From Phytohabitans houttuyneae (lineage in GTDB: Bacteria > Actinomycetota > Actinomycetes > Mycobacteriales > Micromonosporaceae): a stretch of DNA of 64,000 nucleotides. A program made the translations under genes and the position numbers. A model generated the notes under the pieces. That model was not told the origin of the DNA, did not search any database, and was given only the letters and a program-made list of their open reading frames with translations. Below, one piece after another: positions 19,023-31,167 of this stretch (its first letter is position 1; each line of letters starts with the position of its first letter). The stretch covers positions 797,001 to 861,000 of the forward strand of contig NZ_BLPF01000001.1 in assembly GCF_011764425.1 (NCBI RefSeq). The letters run 5' to 3'.

Positions 19023-20047
19023 CTACGGCACGCCGACCGCCCGCGCCGACCTCGCCCGCGCGGCGCGCGCCACCGACCGCACCAGCGCCGGGCCACGGTA
19101 GATGAAGCCCGTGTAGAGCTGCACCAGGCTGGCGCCGGCGTCGAAGAGTCGGGTGGCGTCGTCCGGGTCGAGGATGCCGCCGACGCCGATCACCGGCAGC
19201 GCTCCGCCGGTCTCGCGGCATACGAATTCGACCACCGCCCGGGCCCGCGCGGTCAGTGGCCGACCGGACAGGCCGCCGGCCTCCGCGGCCAGGGCGGAGT
19301 CGGTGGCGGCCACGCCGTCCCGGGACAGGGTGGTGTTCGTCGCGATCACGCCGGCCGCGCCCCGGTCCGCGCAGACCTGGAGCAGCTCGGCGATCGCCTG
19401 CTCGGTCAGGTCCGGGGCGATCTTCACGAGCACCGGCGGACCGCCGACCAGAGCTTCCAGGAGCGCGTCGAGGTGCTCGCGGTCCTGCAGCGAGCGCAGG
19501 CCCGGCGTGTTGGGCGAGGAGACGTTGACGGCCACGTACGAGGCGTGGTCGCGCAGCAGGTCGTACGAGGCGCGGTAGTCGGCCACCGCCTCGCCCAGCG
19601 GGGTCGCCTTCGACTTGCCCAGCGAGACGCCCAGCGGTACCGGCAGCGTCCCCAGGTCGGTCAGGCGGGAGGCGAGCGCGGCGGCGCCGTCGTTGTTGAA
19701 GCCCATCCGGTTGACCACCGCCTCGCTGTCGCGCAGGCGGAAGAGCCGGGGGCGCGGGTTGCCCGGCTGTGAGTACGCCGTCACCGTCCCGACCTCGACG
19801 AAGCCGAAGCCGAGCGCGGGCCACGCGGGCAGCGCGAGTCCGTTTTTGTCCATGCCCGCGGCCAGGCCCACCGGGTTGGGGAAGTCCACCCCGAAGACCC
19901 GCACCGGTGCCCGGACCGCGTACCGGCGGCGGAGCACCGCCAGCACGCCCGGCGACAGGCGGGACAGGCGGCGCAGCGTCCACTCGTGCGCCGCCTCCGC
20001 GTCACCGCCGCCGATCCGAAACAGCGCCGCCCGGGCGAGCGCGTAGC

Positions 20048-20051
<4 letters not shown>
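19023..20051 (-). CDS. pyrD: Dihydroorotate dehydrogenase (quinone), class 2
   Basis: The 342-residue flavoenzyme oxidises dihydroorotate. It has the N-terminal helical extension expected for membrane-associated class 2 enzymes, then [17 protein letters not shown], the catalytic-serine segment [14 protein letters not shown], the KIAPDL strand and the FMN-phosphate loop GVGGI. The GTG start overlaps the carB stop by 2 nt. Electrons should go to menaquinone. Confidence 0.95.
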
Positions 20052-23400
<3,349 letters not shown>

Positions 23401-23408
<8 letters not shown>

Positions 23409-24609
23409 TGTCGGTCAACTCCACGCCCTGCTTGCTGGTTCGTGTCGCAAGCTCCACACCCTGCTTGCTGGTTCGTGTCGCAAGCTCCACACCCTGCTTG
23501 CTGGTTCGTGTCGCAAGCTCCACGAAGCGATCGAAAAGGTAGTCCGCGTCGTGTGGGCCCGCGGCCGCCTCAGGGTGGTACTGGACGGTGAACGCGGGCA
23601 CGTCCAGCGCCCGCAGCCCTTCGACGACGTTGTCGTTGAGGCACACGTGTGAGACCTCGACCCGGCCGAACTCGGTGTCCACCGTCGTCTCATGTGGAGC
23701 GTCGACGGCGAAGCCGTGGTTGTGCGAGGTCACCTCGACCTTTCCGGTCGTGCGGTCGAGCACCGGCTGGTTGATGCCGCGGTGGCCGTAGCGCAGCTTG
23801 TACGTGCCGAAGCCCAGCGCCCGCCCCAGGATCTGGCTGCCGAAGCAGATGCCGAACAGTGGCACCCGCCGGCGCAGGACCTCGCGGGCGAGACCGACCG
23901 CGTGGTCGGCGGTCGCCGGGTCGCCGGGGCCGGGCGAGAAGAAGACCGCGTCGGCGCCGAGCCCGAGCAGGTCGTCCACCGTGGACGTGGCCGGCAGCAC
24001 GTGGGTGGTGACGCCGCGGGCGGCCAGCCGCCGCGGCACGTTGCGCTTGATCCCCAGATCAAGAGCGGCGACGGTGTACCGGTGCTCGCCCTCGGCCGCG
24101 ACCGTGTACCGCTCGGGGGTCGTCACCTCGGCGGAGAGGTCGGCGCCGACCATCTCGGGCGAGGCGAGCACCCGCTCGCGCAGCGCGGCCGGGTCGGTCT
24201 CCACAGTGGACACTCCGACCCGCATCGCGCCCCGCTCGCGCAGGTGCCGGGTGAGCGCACGGGTGTCGACGCCGCTGATGCCGACGATCCCCTCGGCCGC
24301 GAGCCGGTCCTCGAGGCCGCCGGTGGCGCGCCAGTTGGAGCCGACGCGGGTGGGGTCGCGCACCACGTAGCCGGCGACCCAGATCCGCCCCGACTCGTCG
24401 TCCTCGCCGTTGACGCCGGTGTTGCCGATGTGCGGAGCGGTCTGCACGACGACCTGGCGGTGGTACGACGGGTCGGTCAGCGTCTCCTGGTACCCGGTCA
24501 TGCCGGTGGTGAAGACGGCCTCGCCGAAGGTCTCCCCCTCCGCGCCGTACGCCTCGCCGTGGAACGCGCGCCCGTCTTCGAGCACCAGGATCGCGGGCTT
24601 GCGGGTCAC
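23401..24609 (-). CDS. carA: Carbamoyl-phosphate synthase small subunit
   Basis: The 402-residue glutaminase subunit supplies ammonia to CarB. The N-terminal domain has [15 protein letters not shown] and [15 protein letters not shown]. The class I amidotransferase domain has the nucleophile in [17 protein letters not shown] and the His-Glu pair in VQYHPEA. The GTG start overlaps the pyrC stop (GTGA). The C-terminus is unusual: after FDRFVE the protein runs through three exact or near-exact 11-residue repeats ([11 protein letters not shown]) before ending in LTDNA, an extension of about 35 residues not needed by the family. Confidence 0.94.
23419..23524. repeat. 33-bp tandem repeat, 3.2 copies, at the 3' end of carA
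   Basis: Three consecutive 33-bp units occupy 23419-23451, 23452-23484 and 23485-23517, with a partial fourth. Only one base differs between units (ACGCCC in the first, ACACCC in the others). The unit contains CTTGCTGGTTCGTGTCGCAAG. It is in frame within carA and encodes the repeated [11 protein letters not shown]. Near identity suggests recent or homogenising expansion. Confidence 0.95.
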
Positions 24610-25871
24610 TTGACTGCCTTTCCGTCGAGCACCGTGGCTTCTCCGCGCAGGAACGTCGCGACGACCCGGCCGGGCAGCGTCATCCCGGCGAACGGGGTGT
24701 TGCGGCTGCGGCTGGCCGACTCGCCCGGGTCGACGACGCGGCGGGCGGCGGGGTCCACGAGCGTGAGGTTGGCCTTTTCTCCCGGGGCGAGGGCGTTGCC
24801 GTGCTCGGCCAGCCCGGCGATCCGCGCCGGCGCGCGGGACATCCGCTCGGCGATCATGTCCCAGTCGTCGCCGAGCACGTCGATCACGATCGAGAGCGCC
24901 GTCTCCAGGCCGAGCATGCCCGGCCGGGCGTACGCCCACTCGCACTCCTTGTCCTCCACCGCGTGCGGCGCGTGGTCGGTGGCGACGATGTCGATGACAC
25001 CCTCGCGCAGCGCCGCGCGGAGCGCCTCGACGTCGGCCTGGGTGCGCAGCGGCGGGTTCACCTTGAAGACCGGGTCGTAGCTGACCGCCCGCTCGTCGGT
25101 CAGCAGCAGGTGGTGCGGGGTGACCTCGGCGGTGACCTTCACGCCCCGCGCCTTGGCGTGGCGCAGCACCTCGACGCTGCCCGCAGTGGAGACGTGGCAG
25201 ACGTGCAGGCGGCTGCCCACGTGCTCGGCGAGCAGCACGTCGCGCGCGATGATCGCCTCCTCGGCGACGGCCGGCCAGCCGGTGAGCCCGAGGCGGGTGG
25301 CGACCTCTCCCTCGTGCATCTGCGCGCCCTCGGTCAGCCGGGGCTCCTCGGCGTGCTGGGCGATGACGCCGTCGAACGCCTTCACGTACTCCAGCGCCCG
25401 CCGCATCAGCCGGGGGTCGGCGACGCAGTGGCCGTCGTCGGAGAAGATCCGCACCTGGGCGGCGGAGGTGGCCATCGCGCCCAGCTCGGCCAGGCGCTCG
25501 CCGGCCAGCCCCACGGTCACCGCGCCGATCGGCTGCACGTCGACGAGCCCCGCCTCGCGGCCGAGGCGGTAGACCTGCTCGACCACGCCGGCGGTGTCCG
25601 CGACCGGCGAGGTGTTGGCCATCGCGCAGACCGCCGTGTACCCGCCGAGGGCCGCCGCCCGCGACCCGGTCTCCACGGTCTCGGCGTCCTCGCGGCCCGG
25701 CTCGCGCAGGTGGGTGTGCAGGTCGACGAGGCCGGGCAGCGCGACGAGCCCGTCGGCGTCGATCACCTGGGCGCCCTTCGCGCCGCCTTCGGCGATCACG
25801 CCGTCCTTGACGAGCAGGTCCTGCTTCGCCCTGCCCAGGACCGAGACGCCTTTGATCAGGTATTGAGTCAC
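24606..25871 (-). CDS. pyrC: Dihydroorotase
   Basis: The 421-residue amidohydrolase cyclises carbamoyl-aspartate. Metal ligands are seen in [20 protein letters not shown] and the general-base segment [18 protein letters not shown] is in the position of the third metal-binding segment of class I enzymes. It overlaps carA by 3 nt and pyrB by 4 nt (ATGA), consistent with one transcript pyrR-pyrB-pyrC-carA-carB-pyrD. Confidence 0.96.
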   Translation of the reverse strand: MTQYLIKGVSVLGRAKQDLLVKDGVIAEGGAKGAQVIDADGLVALPGLVDLHTHLREPGREDAETVETGSRAAALGGYTAVCAMANTSPVADTAGVVEQVYRLGREAGLVDVQPIGAVTVGLAGERLAELGAMATSAAQVRIFSDDGHCVADPRLMRRALEYVKAFDGVIAQHAEEPRLTEGAQMHEGEVATRLGLTGWPAVAEEAIIARDVLLAEHVGSRLHVCHVSTAGSVEVLRHAKARGVKVTAEVTPHHLLLTDERAVSYDPVFKVNPPLRTQADVEALRAALREGVIDIVATDHAPHAVEDKECEWAYARPGMLGLETALSIVIDVLGDDWDMIAERMSRAPARIAGLAEHGNALAPGEKANLTLVDPAARRVVDPGESASRSRNTPFAGMTLPGRVVATFLRGEATVLDGKAVK

Positions 25872-26770
25872 GACTTGCCTCCGAGCAGCAGGTAGAGGAC
25901 GGCCATCCGCACGGAGACCCCGTTGGCGACCTGTTCGACGATGGTGGATCGGGCGGAGTCGGCCACCTCGGGTGCGATCTCCATGCCCCTGTTCATCGGG
26001 CCGGGGTGCATGACGATCGCGTGCTCGGGCAGGCGGCGCATGCGCGGCCCGTCCAGCCCGTAGCGGCGGGCGTACTCGCGGGCGCTCGGGAAGTAGGACG
26101 CCGCCATCCGCTCACGCTGCACCCGCAGCATCATCACGACGTCGGCGTCGGGCAGGACGGCGTCGAGGTCGTACGACACCTCGGTGCGCAGGTCCGGCGG
26201 GATCAGCGTGGGCGGGCCGACGAGCGTCACCTTCGCGCCGAGCGTGGCGAGCAGGTGGACGTTGGAGCGGGCCACCCGGCTGTGCAGCACGTCGCCCACG
26301 ATCGCGACGCTGAGCCCGGCGAGGCGGCCGAGGCGCGAGCGCATCGTGTACGCGTCGAGCAGCGCCTGGGTCGGGTGCTCGTGGGTGCCGTCGCCGGCGT
26401 TCAGGACCGAGCCCTCCACCCAGGTCGCCAGGCGGTGCGGCGCGCCCGAGGCGGGGTGGCGGATGACGACGGCGTCGGCGCCCATCGCCTGCAGCGTGAG
26501 CGCGGTGTCCTTGAGGCTCTCCCCCTTGGACACGCTCGACCCCTTGGCCGAAAAGTTGATCACGTCCGCGGACAGGCGCTTGGCTGCCGCTTCGAAGGAG
26601 ATCCGGGTACGGGTCGAGTCCTCGTAGAAGAGGTTGACGACCGTGCGCCCGCGCAGGGTGGGCAGCTTCTTGACCTCGCGGCCGGCGAGCGTGGCCATCT
26701 CTGAGGCGGTGTCGAGGACCAGCGTCGCCGTGTGCGCGTCCAGGTCCGCGGCGGAGAGCAGATGCTTCAT
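25868..26770 (-). CDS. pyrB: Aspartate carbamoyltransferase catalytic subunit
   Basis: The 300-residue enzyme joins carbamoyl phosphate and aspartate. It has the carbamoyl-phosphate loop [12 protein letters not shown], the SSVSKGES loop, [11 protein letters not shown] and the HPGPMNRG motif near the C-terminus. The ATG at 26768-26770 gives [10 protein letters not shown], the usual start. No pyrI regulatory chain is adjacent. A 52-nt gap separates it from pyrR. Confidence 0.96.
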   Translation of the reverse strand: MKHLLSAADLDAHTATLVLDTASEMATLAGREVKKLPTLRGRTVVNLFYEDSTRTRISFEAAAKRLSADVINFSAKGSSVSKGESLKDTALTLQAMGADAVVIRHPASGAPHRLATWVEGSVLNAGDGTHEHPTQALLDAYTMRSRLGRLAGLSVAIVGDVLHSRVARSNVHLLATLGAKVTLVGPPTLIPPDLRTEVSYDLDAVLPDADVVMMLRVQRERMAASYFPSAREYARRYGLDGPRMRRLPEHAIVMHPGPMNRGMEIAPEVADSARSTIVEQVANGVSVRMAVLYLLLGGKS

Positions 26771-26822
26771 TGCGCTGCCTATCTTTCGTTCACGACTGCG
26801 GGGCTCGGTCGCTGGCGCTCCC

Positions 26823-27392
26823 TCACTCCTCGCGCTCACGGGACAACCCCAGAAGCTTGACCTCGTCGGCGCCGTCCGTCTCGTCCAGCGCGACCTTGAC
26901 GCTCTCGCTGAGCGCGGTGGGGATGTTCTTGCCGACGTAGTCGGCGCGGATCGGCAGCTCGCGGTGGCCGCGGTCGACCAGCACCGCGAGCTGCACCGTG
27001 CGCGGGCGGCCGATGTCGCTGAGCGCGTCGAGGGCGGCTCGCACGGTGCGGCCGGAGAAGAGCACGTCGTCGACGAGGATCACGCGGCGACCGTCCACAC
27101 CGGCCGGCGGCACCTCGGTCGGGCCGACCGCTCGGGTGGCCTGGCTCCGGAGGTCGTCGCGGTAAAGCGTGATGTCCAACACACCGACCGGCACGTCGAT
27201 GCCTTCGAAAGTGCGGATGCGGTCGGCGAGGCGGCGGGCGAGCGGAACGCCCCGCGTCGGGATGCCGAAGAGAACGGTGTCCGCCGCTCCCTGTGTCTTC
27301 TCGAGGATCTGGTGCGCGATGCGGTCGACTATCCGTTTGACGTCGTCGGCGCTGAGAATGGACTTCGCGAGGGCAGCCTGCGGTAACGCCAC
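26823..27392 (-). CDS. pyrR: PyrR bifunctional regulator / uracil phosphoribosyltransferase
   Basis: The 189-residue protein has the phosphoribosyltransferase fold with [14 protein letters not shown] and the PRPP loop [18 protein letters not shown]. PyrR binds pyr mRNA in the presence of UMP and can also act as a uracil phosphoribosyltransferase. It is the first gene of the pyrimidine operon, starting at a GTG (27390-27392). A PyrR-binding RNA element overlaps its ribosome binding site, so it should regulate its own translation and that of the genes behind it. Confidence 0.95.
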   Translation of the reverse strand: MALPQAALAKSILSADDVKRIVDRIAHQILEKTQGAADTVLFGIPTRGVPLARRLADRIRTFEGIDVPVGVLDITLYRDDLRSQATRAVGPTEVPPAGVDGRRVILVDDVLFSGRTVRAALDALSDIGRPRTVQLAVLVDRGHRELPIRADYVGKNIPTALSESVKVALDETDGADEVKLLGLSREREE

Positions 27393-27403
27393 TGGCGGTC
27401 ACT

Positions 27404-27428
27404 CCTTCCCCGCCTCACTGGACGGGCC
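27404..27428 (-). promoter_or_regulatory. PyrR-binding RNA loop overlapping the pyrR ribosome binding site
   Basis: On the minus strand the leader reads CCCG-TCCAGTGAGG-CGGG. The loop TCCAGTGAGG matches the conserved PyrR-recognised sequence (UCCAGNGAGG type), closed by a 4-bp stem (27423-27426 with 27409-27412). The GGGGAAGGAG Shine-Dalgarno directly follows the loop and shares its 3' stem. This is the arrangement known from mycobacteria for PyrR-dependent translational repression: with UMP bound, PyrR would stabilise the stem and hide the site. Confidence 0.8.
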
Positions 27429-27602
27429 TTAAAGGGTGTCGATGTCCAGCGCGACCCGTCGGAGACGGGCCGGCCGGTGGCCGCACGCAACGTTACCAGT
27501 GGACCTTGCGAACCCCATGAAGCCACTCCTGACCTACGAATCAGTACCAGCGCAAAACCGGACAAGTGAACGCTTATCTCGCGGCAGCGTGTTTAGAGGC
27601 AC

Positions 27603-27631
27603 TTGACGCTGTGTCTCAATCCCCGTACCGT
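27603..27631 (+). promoter_or_regulatory. Probable sigma-70-type promoter of bldD
   Basis: TTGACG at 27603-27608 and TACCGT at 27626-27631 are separated by exactly 17 nt, a good match to a housekeeping promoter. The predicted start of transcription is roughly 50 nt before the bldD ATG. Confidence 0.65.
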
Positions 27632-27643
27632 CACGCTCCGTAG
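27631..27643 (+). promoter_or_regulatory. Candidate BldD autoregulatory operator
   Basis: TCACGCTCCGTAG matches the BldD consensus TNAC-N5-GTNA except for the last base. It begins at the last base of the predicted -10 hexamer, where a repressor would block initiation. Streptomyces BldD represses its own promoter; that it does so here is inference. Confidence 0.4.
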
Positions 27644-27688
27644 CGATCCGCTGGGGAGAACCCCGGGCAGAGCACTGGGAGTGTCGGA

Positions 27689-28177
27689 ATGCCCTCTGAG
27701 TACGCCAAGTCCTTGGGCGCCCGCCTGCGCTCCATCCGCCAGCAGCAGGGGCTGTCCCTGCAGGGGGTGGAGGAGAAGTCGAACGGGCGCTGGAAGGCCG
27801 TCGTCGTCGGCTCGTACGAGCGCGGCGACCGGGCGGTCACCGTGTCCCGCCTCGCCGAGCTGGCGGACTTCTACCGCGTGCCCGTCTCGGAGCTGCTGCC
27901 CGACGGCAGCGGTGTCCGGCACGAGCCCACCAACAAGATCGTGCTCGACCTCGAGCGGCTGTACGACGAGGTCTCCGACGAGCTCGCCTACGTCGCCCGG
28001 TACGCGCGCGCGATCCAGCAGCAGCGCGGCGACTACAACGGCCGCGTGCTCTCCATCCGCGCCGACGACCTGCGCGCGCTCGCGATCGTGTACGACATCT
28101 CGCCCTCCGGCCTCATCGAGCGCCTGACGGAGGCCGGGGTGCTGGTGGCCGACCCGCGGGCGTTCTTCGCCTCCTGA
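27689..28177 (+). CDS. bldD: Developmental regulator BldD (c-di-GMP-responsive repressor)
   Basis: The 162-residue protein has an N-terminal Xre-type helix-turn-helix (about 8-70) with SLQGVEEKSNGRWKAVVVGS and a C-terminal domain that binds c-di-GMP. The ligand signature RGD-x8-RxxD is present as RGD, eight residues, then RADD, matching the two arms that hold a tetrameric c-di-GMP. It should repress sporulation and development genes during vegetative growth. The ATG at 27689 has GGGAG 7 nt upstream. The gene is divergent from pyrR and followed by a strong terminator. Confidence 0.97.
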   Translation: MPSEYAKSLGARLRSIRQQQGLSLQGVEEKSNGRWKAVVVGSYERGDRAVTVSRLAELADFYRVPVSELLPDGSGVRHEPTNKIVLDLERLYDEVSDELAYVARYARAIQQQRGDYNGRVLSIRADDLRALAIVYDISPSGLIERLTEAGVLVADPRAFFAS

Positions 28178-28247
28178 CCGGCCCCCGCTAGACGGGCGGC
28201 GCGGCGCCTCCTCCCCGGCGCTGCGCGCAAGCCCGCGGTACGCCCCG

Positions 28248-28278
28248 AAGGCACGCGGTTCATCGAACCGCGTGCCTT
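28248..28278 (+). terminator. Intrinsic terminator after bldD
   Basis: AAGGCACGCGGTTC (28248-28261) pairs perfectly with GAACCGCGTGCCTT (28265-28278), a 14-bp stem with a 3-nt loop, followed by TCTCGTT. It lies 70 nt beyond the bldD stop. Confidence 0.9.
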
Positions 28279-28783
28279 TCTCGTTGCCCCATCGACCCGT
28301 TTCTCTTTCACGGAGAGAGAACCTCTACCGAGCGTCCCCACCCGTCCGACGACACCGAGTCACCCCCTCCATGAGGAGCCTCTGGAGAAGGTCCAACCCC
28401 GTCGCGAGCGGCCGACCGGTCCAGGCTCGTCCGCGGGAGCGGGGGCGGCCCGTCCCGGTGAAGCTGGCCGGCCGCGCAGGGTGAGGCCATGGCGGATGGC
28501 GTGGTCGCCGGGAGACGTAAAGCTTGATCATTGTCCCGAAACCCGCGCGACACGCCGTAGGGAGCGCAGTTTTCGGGGCAACGATCATGCGCGGCATCGC
28601 GACGCAGACCGAGCACGCGGTCGCGACGGGGCCGAGCACGCGGTCGCGACGGGGGCCGAGCACGCGGTCGCGACGGGGGCCGAGCTCGCGGCGCCACGGG
28701 GGGTGAGGTCACGCGAGCGCGGCCCGCCGCAGGCGCGGGCCCCCGACCCACCGAGCGAGGCCGCGGCCGGCGAAGCCCAACGG
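28279..28783. other. Intergenic region with a hairpin and short tandem repeats
   Basis: No convincing gene is seen in these 505 nt. An imperfect hairpin pairs 28526-28542 (TGATCATTGTCCCGAAA) with 28571-28587 (TTTCGGGGCAACGATCA), with one T.G wobble and one A.C mismatch. At 28609-28691 there are 3.5 tandem copies of a 23-24-bp unit (CCGAGCACGCGGTCGCGACG core). The AGGGTGAGGYC word seen in the 6.2 and 10.7 kb gaps recurs at about 28479-28489 and near 28701. Confidence 0.7.
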
Positions 28784-29602
28784 TCACCGCTCCAGCGACC
28801 ACTCCGACGGTGTCCCATCAGACATGGAGCCGTCGTCGAAGCGGGCGGAAGCGGGCGGCGGCCAGGCGCCGTCGGGGAAGGCCTCGTGGTCGGCCAGGCG
28901 GTGGCGGATCGTGGTGATGGCGTCGCTGACCCACTCGACCAGGGCGGCCAGCGCGGCCGCGCCGCCCGCGACCGCGGCGCAGGCCGTCGCGACGCTCGTG
29001 GTGGCCAGGATGAGGGCGGCGGGGGTGCCGACCCCGGTGGCGGCGGCGAGTGCGGCGCCGAAGAGCTGGATCACAGCGGAGCAGAGCGCGGCCGCGATCG
29101 CCGCCCACAGGCCGCAGATGCCGATCGCCAGGCGGGCGAGGGCAGTGTCGAGGTCGCCGCCGATGGACTGGAGCGCGGTCAGTGCGGCGCGCTGGCGGGC
29201 GGCGGCGTCCAGGTAGGCGTCGGCGGCGCGGCCCTCCCACTCGTAGGCGGCGGCGAGGTGGTCGGGGTCGATTTTGCCGACGTGGTCGCTGAGCGGGCTC
29301 GCGAAGTCTTCGATCCAGCGGCGGCCGACCTCCCACACGCGCACCGGGTTGCCCGCCGGGGCGATGAGGCGGCCGACCAGCGCGAAGAGGCGGCGGACCA
29401 TCGCGAGGAGCTCCTCCAGCAGCCGCACCACCTGCCCGGCCAGGAACGCGGGCAGCGCGCGGGCCACCCGCAGCGCCTCGTCGACGAGGCGGTCGGTGGC
29501 GTCGGCGACGCGCTCCAGCAGGCGGCGCACGCGCTCGATGAGGTCGTCGAAGCCGGTGACGTCGACCGGCAGCGGGACGGTGAGCGGGGTGGTCACGGTC
29601 AC
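28784..29602 (-). CDS. Large WXG-like protein with C-terminal hydrophobic segments, possible type VII secretion partner
   Basis: The 272-residue protein has an N-terminal amphipathic helical region rich in Leu, Arg and Val (about 10-65), then EWEGRAADAYLDAA, a WxG turn between two helices (near residue 110-125). A long Ala-rich region with two or three possible membrane segments follows (about 145-225), and then a short acidic tail. This resembles the extended WXG100-type proteins made beside small EspC-like proteins. The GTG at 29600-29602 overlaps the stop of the upstream gene. No EccC or other secretion machinery is in the window, so export is inference. Confidence 0.6.
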   Translation of the reverse strand: MTVTTPLTVPLPVDVTGFDDLIERVRRLLERVADATDRLVDEALRVARALPAFLAGQVVRLLEELLAMVRRLFALVGRLIAPAGNPVRVWEVGRRWIEDFASPLSDHVGKIDPDHLAAAYEWEGRAADAYLDAAARQRAALTALQSIGGDLDTALARLAIGICGLWAAIAAALCSAVIQLFGAALAAATGVGTPAALILATTSVATACAAVAGGAAALAALVEWVSDAITTIRHRLADHEAFPDGAWPPPASARFDDGSMSDGTPSEWSLER

Positions 29603-29919
29603 CACTGCCCGCGCAGGCGGTGGACGGCGTCGCGCTCGTCCTGCTCGTATCCCGCGGCGGCGCCGGCCAGCGCGTCGGCGATCTCGGTGAAGCGCAGCGC
29701 GCCGTGCGCGGCGAGGATCTGGGCGCGGTGGCGGATCGTCGCATACGTCTCCGGGAGGGCGACCACGCCGCTCAGCGCGCACATGTCGTTGACCGACAGG
29801 TCGAGCTGATCGACCACAGTGGACGCTCTAGCCAGGGTGGCGGCCCACTCGCGCCACTCGTGGGCGTCGGAGCGGAGGGCCGCTATCGCGACCCGGATCT
29901 CCTCCTCTGTGGGCGGCAC
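29599..29919 (-). CDS. Small helical protein, ESX/type VII secretion-associated-like
   Basis: The 106-residue protein begins at a GTG and is predicted to be two long helices with a central turn. It has WREWAATLARAS and later GYEQDERDAVHRLRGQW at the C-terminus. Size, helical pattern and coupling (4-nt overlap) with the WXG-like gene downstream suggest it is the small partner of a type VII secretion-like pair. No specific domain could be named with certainty. Confidence 0.55.
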   Translation of the reverse strand: MPPTEEEIRVAIAALRSDAHEWREWAATLARASTVVDQLDLSVNDMCALSGVVALPETYATIRHRAQILAAHGALRFTEIADALAGAAAGYEQDERDAVHRLRGQW

Positions 29920-29977
29920 GCGACGACGCTACAAACCGCGCCCCCGCCCGGCAACCCCATCGACGCCGATCAAGGGA

Positions 29978-30412
29978 TCAGTGTGTGGTGAACTCCGCGA
30001 TACGGGCCAGCATGCCGTTGAGAAAGCGGGGCGAGTCGTCCGTGGACATCTGCCGCGCCAGCTCGACCGCCTCGGTGATGGCCACCGCGTCGTCGATCTC
30101 GTCGACATAAAGCATCTCGTACACCGCGATGCGCGCCAGGTTGCGGTCGACCACGGGCATGCGGTCGAGCGTCCACCCCTCGGCGTAGCTGGCGATCAGC
30201 TCGTCGATGCGGTCGAGGTGGGCGTCGACCCCCTCGATCAGCCCGATCGCGTAGCCAAGGTGCTCGGGGCGGGGCTGCTCCAGCCGCTGGATGTACGCCC
30301 GGAGGACGCCCTCCACCGGCAGGTCGCGCAGGTCGGCCTCGAAGAGCACGTCGAGCGCCCGCTTGCGGGCCTTGCGGCGCGCGGGCATCTGCGACTTGGG
30401 TGCCTCAGCCAT
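29978..30412 (-). CDS. nusB: Transcription antitermination factor NusB
   Basis: The 144-residue all-helical protein has ARRKARKRALDVLFEADLRD at the N-terminus (the RNA-binding arginine-rich helix) and the conserved DRNLARIAVYEMLY and AVAITEAVELARQ segments. With NusE it binds boxA RNA in rRNA antitermination. The ATG at 30410-30412 is chosen; a GTG three codons upstream is possible. It follows efp by 36 nt on the same strand. Confidence 0.94.
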   Translation of the reverse strand: MAEAPKSQMPARRKARKRALDVLFEADLRDLPVEGVLRAYIQRLEQPRPEHLGYAIGLIEGVDAHLDRIDELIASYAEGWTLDRMPVVDRNLARIAVYEMLYVDEIDDAVAITEAVELARQMSTDDSPRFLNGMLARIAEFTTH

Positions 30413-30448
30413 GCCGGACACCCGCCGCGACGCGACAAGCGGACGGCA

Positions 30449-31006
30449 TCACGCCCGGCCGAGGTAGCGGCCGTCGCGCGTGTCGACCTTGATCTTTTCG
30501 CCGGTGGTGATGAAGAGCGGCACCTGCACGGTCGCGCCGGTCTCCACGGTCGCCGGCTTGTTGCCGCCGGTGGAGCGGTCGCCCTGCAGGCCTGGCTCCG
30601 TGTACGTCACCTCGAGCACGACGCTGGTCGGCAGCTCGATGTACAGCGGGACACCCTCGTGCGTCGCCACCGTGGCCTCGGCCTCGGGAAGCAGGTAGTT
30701 GGCCGCCTCGCCGACCGTGCCGCCGGCGACGTGGATCTGGTCGTAGGTGTCCAGGTCCATGAAGACGTAGTCTTCGCCGTCCGCGTAGAGGTACTGCATC
30801 GTGCGCTTGTCGACGGTCGCGGTGTCGACCTTGGTGCCCGCGTTGAACGTCTTGTCGACCACCTTGCCGGAGAGCACGTTCTTCAGCGTGGTGCGCACGA
30901 ACGCGCCGCCCTTGCCGGGCTTGACGTGCTGGAACTCCACGACGGCCCAGAGCTCGCCGTCGAGGTTGAGCACCAGTCCGTTCTTCAGGTCGTTCGTGGT
31001 GGCCAT
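30449..31006 (-). CDS. efp: Elongation factor P
   Basis: The 185-residue protein has three beta-barrel domains. The tip of domain I is [13 protein letters not shown]; the lysine within PGKGG is the residue modified in many bacteria. The C-terminal domain has the EF-P signature ([17 protein letters not shown]). It relieves ribosome stalling at proline stretches, which is of interest because a very Pro-rich protein is encoded at 45331-50324. efp and nusB form a pair, as in many actinobacteria. Confidence 0.97.
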   Translation of the reverse strand: MATTNDLKNGLVLNLDGELWAVVEFQHVKPGKGGAFVRTTLKNVLSGKVVDKTFNAGTKVDTATVDKRTMQYLYADGEDYVFMDLDTYDQIHVAGGTVGEAANYLLPEAEATVATHEGVPLYIELPTSVVLEVTYTEPGLQGDRSTGGNKPATVETGATVQVPLFITTGEKIKVDTRDGRYLGRA

Positions 31007-31167
31007 GTCCTGCCTTGATCTTCACTCGAGTGATTGACCTATCGAGTCTACCGGTACCCCGCGCGTGCGGCAGACCACGCCCGGCGGGACACCACCAAGC
31101 GGGAGACGTCACGAAGACGTCAGCCGATGTCCTCCTGCCGGACATCAATCGCTGACACCCTGCACCC

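Noticed and set aside
23419-23524. Possible CRISPR-like array
   Set aside because: Units are contiguous with no spacers, lie inside the carA frame and have no cas genes nearby.
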